Shown here one piece after another: positions 57,589-64,000 of a stretch of 64,000 nucleotides of DNA. Position 1 is the stretch's first letter; each line of letters begins with the position of its first letter. The translations under genes and the position numbers were made by a program. Source of the stretch: Symbiodinium natans (taxonomy: Eukaryota > Sar > Dinophyceae > Suessiales > Symbiodiniaceae). Location: the NCBI GenBank assembly GCA_905221605.1, contig CAJNDS010002422.1:370615-434614 (forward strand), written 5' to 3'. The notes beneath the pieces are model-generated. The model ran no database searches. It had not been told where the DNA came from and was given only the letters and a program-made list of their open reading frames with translations.

Positions 57589-59010
57589 AACCGAATTGAG
57601 CAGGTTCGCGTCTTGACCTTGCGCAATATCCAGGAGATGGTGAGACGTCCGGTTCTCTGGTCCATTGTTCCGGATCCCTTCGATCTCACTGTGAGCTCTC
57701 GCGCCCGGAAACACTACATTGACAGTGTGGATTACCGAGCAAGAGAAGTCACAGGCCGGGTGAATCCTGCAATTATGCTGAGCACCGGAATAACCATGGC
57801 GAACTGCAAGAGCATTCCCTCTCGGACGTTGGTCGTGACGCCAAATGCCTGGACACGTGGGCGCGTATGATGATGGCCTTGATACCTCACCGAGACGCCG
57901 TCAGCAAGCGACTTGTGTTCCCACCTGTGGATCCTGCAATTTCGAAACGAAAAAGGGAGCAACACCTGTGTGACGTCAGGAAGAGTCTCGTTCGGTTGGA
58001 GGGCGAGCTGCCCAGCGGTCTCGTTCTGTTGGAGAGCGACCTGCCCAGCGATGAGTTGGCGAGCGAGCTGGCTAGCGATGATGACTACCTTGGTGGCACT
58101 TCGCTTTTCCTGAGCCCTGAGCAGAAACGGCGGCTTGCAAATTCTAGGCTTGAGGCGTACAAGAAAAAAAGCGCGCGCCTGGCTTACATGGATGGCTTTC
58201 TGCCGAAACTTCGGCAAGCCAGCCAGCTGACCTTTGCAGCCTCGCCGGCAGACTTCAATGTCGAAACAGCGCCAGATGTGGACGTACTCAAGATATTGCA
58301 TGTGTGTCCAAGAGACTTCAGAGTTCGCTTTCAGGCTTCGCACCACACGTACTACATCGACGGTCTACAAGCAAGGGGATCCGTTACGGGGATGATTCAC
58401 GCCTTTTCCAATCCGTTTGACGCGGACATGGTCGTTACGAGGATGGTGAACGGCAGAAATTGGCCAAGAGCCGGATACCTTAAACATGATGTGTCGTTTA
58501 CATGGATGAGCGGACTTCATCTTCTTTGTCCTGAGCTGCTGGATCTCCGCCCAACACTAGCCAGGTAAGTTTACACAGGAGCTGCTGGACTTGTATGCCA
58601 AAAGCCCAAGATAGGACATCCGTATCAGTCGCCTCCTGCGAGAGCTAGCCCAGGAAAATGAGATTGCAGATGAAATTGGACGGCTGACTCTTTCTCGGAT
58701 TGGCGTCAAAGCTATGTGGCAAGCGGGCGGACAGGAGGCAGCGCGTTATGGTACGTACATGCGCTACCTCTTTGAGGCTTTCCTCAATGGTCAGGCTGTT
58801 CCAATTACATGCCCTGAGATGAAGATGCTGCAGTCCTTTGTCAGTGACCTTGCAAGGACGTCATTGGCCTGGCGAACCGAATGGACCATCTATGGAGAAG
58901 CGGAACAGATGGACGAATGATACTGGTGGATTGGAAACGCAGGAGTAAAACAACTACCCCGCTCCGCCCCCCGCTTCCGCTTGCATCTGCAGACTGCGCC
59001 GACGCGCGAC
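57589..59010 (+). pseudogene. PD-(D/E)XK nuclease-like protein, broken
   Basis: 57589-57868 (TLRNIQEMVRRPVLWSIVPD) ends in a stop that overlaps an ATG at 57867 in the next frame. That frame runs to 58568: acidic LPSDELASELASDDDYLGG, then HTYYIDGLQARGSVTGMIHA FSNPFDADMVVTRMVNGRNW PRAGYLK. Continuing pieces have an in-frame stop near 58612, then LRELAQENEIADEIGRLTLS, YGTYMRYLFEAFLNGQAVPI and LAWRTEWTIYGEAEQMDE, then a frame change into GRMILVDWKRRSK. The 'TEWTIYGE ... LVDWK' pair matches E and D-x-K type motifs of RecB-like nucleases, with the segment between them lost. Role may be in DNA repair or a mobile element. Confidence 0.5.
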
Positions 59011-59199
59011 GCACAAGAGTTCAAGTTCTTAAGACTTACGGCTGGTGGCGCATGGCTGACGTAAAAACCCTAAACCCTACACCCTAAACCCCGAACCCTA
59101 AACCCTAAACCCTACACCCTAACTAAACCCGACACCCTAAACCCTAAACCCTCAACCCTAAACCCTAAACCGTAAACCCTGAGAGGCTTCTAAGGGGTC

Positions 59200-60480
59200 G
59201 ATTTGAAGTTGTTGCGCTTTCTTTCGGAGTCTCGGCAGGCCCGTCTCTAATGTCATCAGCAGGCGAGCTGTCCACAGACGTGGATCGGGGTTTTGGCGTG
59301 CCTTATTGGGGTCCTTCGTCTAAGGGGATCCTATTATTCTGGGGTCTATGGTCCTTATCATAAGGGGATCCTCCTATTTTGTGATCTATTTTAATTTCGT
59401 AAATAAACCCCCCCCCCCTCCCCATATGGGACAGGCAATCCAAGAACCAAGGCTGGCCGAAATCCCCGCAGTAGTGGAGCCAGACGGAGTTCTGTACCCG
59501 TCAATCTTCAACAATGGGACCACCGCCAAGTCGATTGCCATGGCGTCTTGGCAGCAGAAGACATCGCGAAGTTCCAGAGGGCCCACGCAACGCACTTCAG
59601 CCCTTAAAGCCCAACGCCTCCAAACCCTAAGCCCCAAACCCTGAACTCCTAAACCCTCAACCCTAAATCCTAAATCCCCCAAACCCTGAACCCTGAACTC
59701 CACACCCTAAGCCCTCAACCATAAAGCCGCCATCACAAGATTTCAAGAACCGTAAGCCCTAGCCGTTGTGACATTCCCCCCCCCCCCCCGCTCACCCAAA
59801 CTTAAAACCCCAAAAGCCAAAAACCTGAAAGACGATCCTTGCGAGGTTTGCGACGTCTTTGTGTGCTCAATGTGGAAAGCCGGGGGCGTGTTCGCTGCAA
59901 TTGACAACGATTTCAGAGCCTCGGCGCCTAGCAGTGTCGGGTACCAGGGTTTAGAGTTTAGAGTTTAGAGTTTAGAGTCTTAGAGTCTTAGAGTTGAGGG
60001 CTTCAGGGTGTTTGAGTTTTCAGGCTTCAGGCTTGAGATTCTGGGTTTTCGGATTTTGGACTGCTCGACGGGCCAGTGTCCAGGGGACGGTCACGCCGAT
60101 GAGCTGTCCAATGGTTTAGTGCTCACCAGCAGCTTCATGGGTGCCGACTCAGGCTGCATCGAACAAACCAACGTTGACTCGCAGCTGCATAAAGATTCGT
60201 GGGGAATCTGGGCAAAGCAAGTGTGCCGGAACTGCGCGTTCCGTTCCACGACAGGCATGTTTCCCACACACACACTCTTGCCCTCTCCCACATCCAGGAC
60301 GTGTACGATCTGAACGTCCTAGAGGCCCCATCAGCCAGAAAGGAAGCCTGCGTGCGCGCAGACCCGCAGAATGCACTCTGCCAGTTGAAGCTTGGAGAAT
60401 TTTTGGTGAATTTGGTGTGGTTGCATTCGCAACATTCCCAGAAAAGACACAGGCATCATATATCATACTCAACTAGGTAA
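59200..60480 (+). CDS. Multi-exon gene of unknown function
   Basis: 59203-59299 (GPSLMSSAGELSTDVDRGFG VPYW); 59426-59606 (GQAIQEPRLAEIPAVVEPDG VLYPSIFNNGTTAKSIAMAS); 59832-59948 (DPCEVCDVFVCSMWKAGGVF AAIDNDF, ending CAG|GGTTTAG); 60076-60230 (GQCPGDGHADELSNGLVLTS SFMGADSGCIEQTNVDSQLH); then in the next frame to 60480 (THTLALSHIQDVYDLNVLEA PSARKEACVRADPQNALCQL), stop TAA. An AAATAGTAGG-type element fills the first gap and degenerate telomere DNA the others. A frame change near 60230 is unexplained. Confidence 0.5.
59299..59395 (-). mobile_element. AAATAGTAGGATCC-family elements, reverse orientation
   Basis: GGGGTCCTTCGTCTAAGGGG then ATCCTATTATTC, repeated as GGTCCTTATCATAAGGGGAT. Two tandem copies reversed relative to 6265-6402. 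Confidence 0.55.
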
Positions 60481-60711
60481 CCGGTAGGGCCTTGGGAAAG
60501 TTGGCTTCTGTTTTCCGAGGGGGCTCAAGGTTTGTGCGAGTTCTTGTGGTTTGGAGCCTCAAGCGAAAAAAGCCTAAACCCTAATCCCTAAACCCCATCC
60601 AAGAACCCTCCCCGAAAAAAAATCCCAAACCCCAAGCCCTAAAGCCTAAACTCGAAACCCCACAATCACCTTGTACCCTCCGCTTTTTAAGCGCTGCGCC
60701 TTGGCCCTCCC

Positions 60712-60800
60712 AGAACCGGCGTGTACGAGCTGGAGCTGCCAAAGCTTGGCACCAGGCCCATGTACCGACACATGTGGCCTGGCAGCTTAGGAGAGTTCAG
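60712..60800 (+). CDS. Candidate exon
   Basis: Follows CTCCCAG and reads TGVYELELPKLGTRPMYRHM WPGSLGE. Next to TTTAGGG DNA. Not recognised. Confidence 0.35.
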
Positions 60801-61244
60801 GGAAGTGGGGTTAGGGTTTAGGGGTTTAGGGTTTAGGGTTTAGTGTTTAGGGTTTGGGGTTTAGGGTGTTTTGGCTTAGGGTTCCAGGAGGCAAAAGCGC
60901 AGGTACGAATGATTGCAGAATGCAGAAGGAAGGCTGCTTAACTGGCAGACAGCAGTTGGTCCAGTTCTAAATGCAACATATCAAGATCATCACGGCAATG
61001 ACAATGGTTGCAAACTCAGGTGCGCACGTATGATACAAAAAAGAAAATACACACAGAGAGTGATACAGAGATTTTTGGTTCTTGAAAACCTAAACCCCGG
61101 CGGCTCACATCAGGCAATAATGTTGAACCCTGTTCAGTCTGCCCCCCCCCCCCCCCCCCCCCCCCCTATAAAATCAAGTTTGCGGGGCTGTTGCAGGGGT
61201 CCTCGGGTCCCCTATAAAGACATGTTTTCCAGGTACATTTTGCG

Positions 61245-61425
61245 TGGCGCGCCTTTACCCCGCAGCCGGCGGTGGTGGAGTGGTTCCTCTCAAACCATTA
61301 CACTCCACACCCTACATCCCAAAAGCAAGATCCGTACGGCCTTCCGGCTGTTCGGGAGGGGGCATTAAGCAGAGTCCAACATTGTAGTACTAGGAACCTT
61401 GGAACAAAGTTTATTTTTATGTAAG
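61245..61425 (+). CDS. Candidate exon
   Basis: One of three open frames, reading TPQPAVVEWFLSNHYTPHPT then KQDPYGLPAVREGALSRVQH, seems best. A poly-C run (61143-61166) lies upstream. Not recognised. Confidence 0.25.
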
Positions 61426-61942
61426 GTCCCTGAGCCCTGCCTGCATCAGTGCACTCCGACCACAAACGTAGCGCTTTGTCACCATGCTGCTGGTTGGCTG
61501 GTGGCAATGGCCCTTTTGCAAAATGGCTCGAGAGAGTTCGGGACCTTGCTACCCTAAACCCTAAACCCAAAGCCCTCTTCCCTAAGTTGTCCAGACCCCA
61601 TGCTTCCTGCTGAGGCAAGAGAGATGCCCCACTGAGCCACCTCTTTATTCGCGGCCGGACAATTGTTGAGTTGCGAAGCAAAGCAGGATGTAGACTGAAT
61701 AGCCCTAAACCCTAAGCCCAACAACCCCTACACCCAACTAAGGCAACTAAGAAGCTAAACCTGCAGTTGGACCTTGTTGACACAATGCTAAGCTTCAGAG
61801 TTGCCATATCAGGTTTCCAGGACTTACGTCCTTCACTGTGGGTGCAGTTAGCTGTATGAGTTGGGATGTTTAGGGTTTAGGGTTTAGGGTTTAGGGTTTA
61901 GGGTTTAGGGTTTAGGGTTTAGGGTTTGGGCTCAGGGGTGGA

Positions 61943-62131
61943 TTGACATTGGAGCAATGCGGGGCAGCAAAGATGTCATGTTCCGTTCGCTTGCGCTCGC
62001 CGAGAGGGCCGCAATGCTTGACTAACGGACATGACCTTCCCGTCCTGCTCAGCCGGCATCCCGCGTCCAAAATCGACGAGACTTTGCGTTCAGGTGGGCG
62101 GAATTCCTTATTCATTTGTTTGACGCAATAG
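61943..62131 (+). CDS. Candidate small ORF
   Basis: The frame reads LEQCGAAKMSCSVRLRSPRG then SRHPASKIDETLRSGGRNSL and stops before the AT-rich region. Weak. Confidence 0.2.
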   Translation: MTLEQCGAAKMSCSVRLRSPRGPQCLTNGHDLPVLLSRHPASKIDETLRSGGRNSLFICLTQ

Positions 62132-62134
62132 ATA

Positions 62135-62900
62135 TTCTGAGCACATGCATTCATGTCCATACTCAGAGGTTGACGTGGACAATTGTTGCGCTCCAAATGA
62201 CGATTGGGATTTGTGGTTTTCGCTCGATTGTAAATTATTGCAATGTGTTGTTTCTTACGAATCTTTCTTCGTGAATAAAGAATATGGATATATATTTGTT
62301 CTTCCAATATATCTTCCTCCCCACAACCGGCGGATCTTATTACAAACCTCATGGGACTCTAAGAATAGATGCCCCTTAAAACGAATGGGAAGAACATAGA
62401 TCTCTTTAATATTTTATGGATGGAAATTTCTCATAAATCTTCATTTCGGTGTTTAATTCGTATTTCTGGGAATATAAATTTCTCGTATGATTTGTATATA
62501 TCTCACTAGCAATATTTCGAATGGATAATGATAACTCATTTCATTAAGATTATTTATTTATTTATGCTTTTGGGAAACAGAAATCGATCTCTCATATTGA
62601 TTATTATTGAGATATATATCCTAATCATAAAATCTCATCGGACTATAAATAGAGATTAGATTAAATATGCAAATATATATCAAGATTTCTTTATTTTTCT
62701 GATTACAATACGAGGATAGGACAAAATCTTCTTTGCTTCTGAGGAAATATTATCATTCTAAGGTTTCGATTTTATTTTTATTCTCTATGCATTAATTTAT
62801 GAGGAAATCTTCTCATTCTAGGATTTGATCTGATTTTTATCAATTATAGATTAATTTTATTTAATTTATATTTTTGGAAATAAAAATCTACTCTATAAAA
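62135..62900. other. AT-rich region without genes
   Basis: Strongly A/T-rich, no telomere units. Two similar stretches of about 60 bp (from 62741 and from 62800: GAGGAAATnTTnTCATTCTA) form a tandem duplication. No convincing ORF. Confidence 0.6.
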
Positions 62901-62947
62901 CGCTGCGGTCAAACTGTATGCGGTGCGTCACGCCTCGGAGCGCCCCA

Positions 62948-63296
62948 GCCCCAAAATTGTCCGGAAATTTCTGGACCCCGGCGAGCAAGCCGCTTTGGCC
63001 TACCCGGGACGCAAAATTTCCGGGAATTTATGGGGCTTGGGCTGTGCCCTTTGAAAGGCTGGGCCTCTTCGACGGCCGCAAGCCGGATTCGCTCCCCTAA
63101 ATTTCTGGAAAATTTCTGGTTCCGGGTAGCCCGAAGCCTCGGTCCCTAAATTTCCGGAAAATTTGCTTCATCGCTTTCCTAAATTTTCCGAAAATTTACA
63201 CACCCAAAATTTTCAGGAAATTTAGGAAACGGATGCAGCCTGATCATGTTCAGAAGCCACGGCCCAGCTCCCTAAATTTCCGGAAAATTTAGGGTG
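62948..63296. repeat. Cluster of AAATTTCCGGAAATTT palindromes
   Basis: Seven palindromic motifs centred near 62963, 63024, 63109, 63158, 63191, 63215 and 63282, variants of CCTAAATTTCCGG joined to AAAATTTAGG. The last (63270-63294) reads CCCTAAATTTCCGG then AAAATTTAGGG, so its ends are a telomere unit and its inverse. The spacers are GC-rich and unrelated to each other. Confidence 0.85.
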
Positions 63297-63399
63297 CTGG
63301 GTGGCCGAAAATGTCGAAGCATTGTTGACCGCTTGAACCGTTGAGTTCATATTGATCATTTGCCATGTTGCTGCATGCTTTCATTGCATGCTTTCATTG

Positions 63400-63556
63400 T
63401 TTTCAATCGTGCTTTGTTTTTTGGCATTACAATGCTAAAATATTAAACAGGACTTTTACTTCACTTCCAAGATGAGCGCATCACCTGGCATTACCAGGAT
63501 ATTACGAGCGTGCTTTGTTTTATGGCATTACAAAGCGCATTACCTGGCATTACCAG

Positions 63557-63558
<2 letters not shown>
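63400..63558. repeat. Duplicated segment with CCTGGCATTACCAGG
   Basis: GTGCTTTGTTTTnTGGCATT occurs at 63410 and 63510. CACCTGGCATTACCAGG and TACCTGGCATTACCAGG follow at 63483 and 63541. It directly precedes the trinucleotide array. Confidence 0.75.
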
Positions 63559-63636
<78 letters not shown>

Positions 63637-64000
63637 GCGTCGTCCGTCGTGCGTCGTCCGTCGTGCGTCGTCCGTCGTGCGTCGTCCGTCGTGCGTCGTC
63701 CGTCGTGCGTCGTCCGTCGTGCGTCGTCCGTCGTGCGTCGTCCGTCGTGCGTCGTGCGTCGTGGGTCGTGCGTCGTGTGTCGTGCGTCGTGCGTCGTGCG
63801 TCGTGCGTCGTTCGTCGTCGTCGTCGTCGTCATCGTCGTCGTCGTCGTGGTCGTCGTCGGGTGTCGTCGTCGTCGGGCGTCGCCGTCGTGCGTCGCGCGT
63901 CGCGCGTCGTGGGTCGTGCGTCTTGCGACGTGCGTCGTGCGTCGGGTGTCGGGCGTCGGGCGTCTTTCTTCGGGCGTCTGGCGTCGGGCGTCGGGTGTCG
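63557..64000. repeat. GTC trinucleotide array turning into a GTCGTGCGTCGTCC minisatellite
   Basis: About 25 pure GTC units, then 14-bp higher-order units GTCGTGCGTCGTCC (63630-63740), then drifting GTCG-rich units to the window end. Arg/His/Thr ORFs on the reverse strand are repeat artefacts. Confidence 0.95.

Larger units (their letters stand above)
1..61930. repeat. Dispersed interstitial telomere tracts, list of the main ones
   Basis: Tracts occur in both orientations throughout. C-strand (CCCTAAA): 476-597, 1567-1643, 4079-4235, 9122-9222, 12531-12626, 17360-17446, 21590-21895 (about 300 bp, the longest), 24302-24365, 27590-27690, 27780-28100, 28905-29070, 31806-31938, 45760-45912, 48026-48145. 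G-strand (TTTAGGG): 2189-2289, 3559-3654, 8048-8190, 10826-10910, 11370-11575, 18240-18424, 32306-32440, 36652-36764, 48260-48360, 49865-50006, 50967-51090, 61868-61930. Degenerate forms (CCCCTAAA, CCCCAAA, CCCTCAA, CCCTAGA, GGTTTGG, GGTTCGG) fill many further gaps. They are nearly absent from 53.2 to 59 kb. Confidence 0.95.

Noticed and set aside
63540-63833. Reverse ORF rich in Arg, His, Asp and Thr
   Set aside because: It is the translation of the GTC microsatellite and its derived minisatellite.
1-64000. tRNA, rRNA and dinoflagellate spliced-leader sequences
   Set aside because: I looked for cloverleaf-like stretches, conserved rRNA blocks and the spliced-leader 22-mer and found none I could support by eye.

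Overview
The window looks like nuclear DNA from a dinoflagellate, most likely a Symbiodinium or Polarella-type alga. The evidence is: telomere-type repeats of the CCCTAAA/TTTAGGG kind; genes recovered almost only on the + strand; very short exons (28-130 bp) joined by introns whose donors are mostly GC, sometimes GA or GT, and whose acceptors are AG followed by G; many short inverted-repeat intron elements (introners); and protein types common in these algae (an EFL GTPase, a ubiquitin-like/RCC1-repeat protein, a short ankyrin protein, a PDZ-like protein). The first 84 bases read CCCTAAA(A), the orientation expected at a left chromosome end, so this may be a chromosome or contig end.

Layout. 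1-16 kb: subtelomeric mosaic of telomere tracts, introner copies and many short coding islands (uncharacterised genes, several with clear splice sites). 16.06-27.16 kb: dispersed exons of a NodB-type polysaccharide deacetylase, between which sit two complete genes on the same strand, an elongation factor-like (EFL) GTPase (18948-20573) and a ubiquitin-like/RCC1-repeat protein (22362-24274). 27-31 kb: short coding islands and a 28-bp-TIR element. 31.0-32.0 kb: an ankyrin-repeat gene with three introner introns, one of them carrying a telomere tract with a 6-bp target duplication. 33-38 kb: a tandem-repeat ORF, then an AT-rich island (34.0-36.4 kb) and poorly defined ORFs. 40-45 kb: a small membrane protein, an AT-rich exon, and a PDZ-like protein. 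45.6-53.0 kb: a gene for a permuted papain/NlpC-like hydrolase, its exons separated by telomere tracts and introners. 53-60.5 kb: mostly telomere-poor DNA with decayed sequences (capsid-like viral relic, LINE-like fragment, protein-kinase fragment, PD-(D/E)XK nuclease-like pseudogene) and a good exon series at 59-60.5 kb. 62.1-64 kb: AT-rich DNA, a cluster of palindromes built like CCCTAAA...TTTAGGG, and a GTC-type microsatellite running off the end.

The main observation is that introns can be read at base level in four genes. Fifteen junctions, chosen for reading frame and family alignment, give 12 GC-AG, 2 GT-AG and 1 GA-AG introns. Several are exactly one introner copy flanked by a 4-6 bp direct repeat that itself supplies the splice sites. 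Others are filled with telomere repeats. Telomere tracts are also flanked by direct repeats of 6-11 bp at several places. So telomeric DNA here behaves like inserted DNA and is tolerated because it is spliced out. All functional names are inferred from motifs seen by eye; no database search was run.
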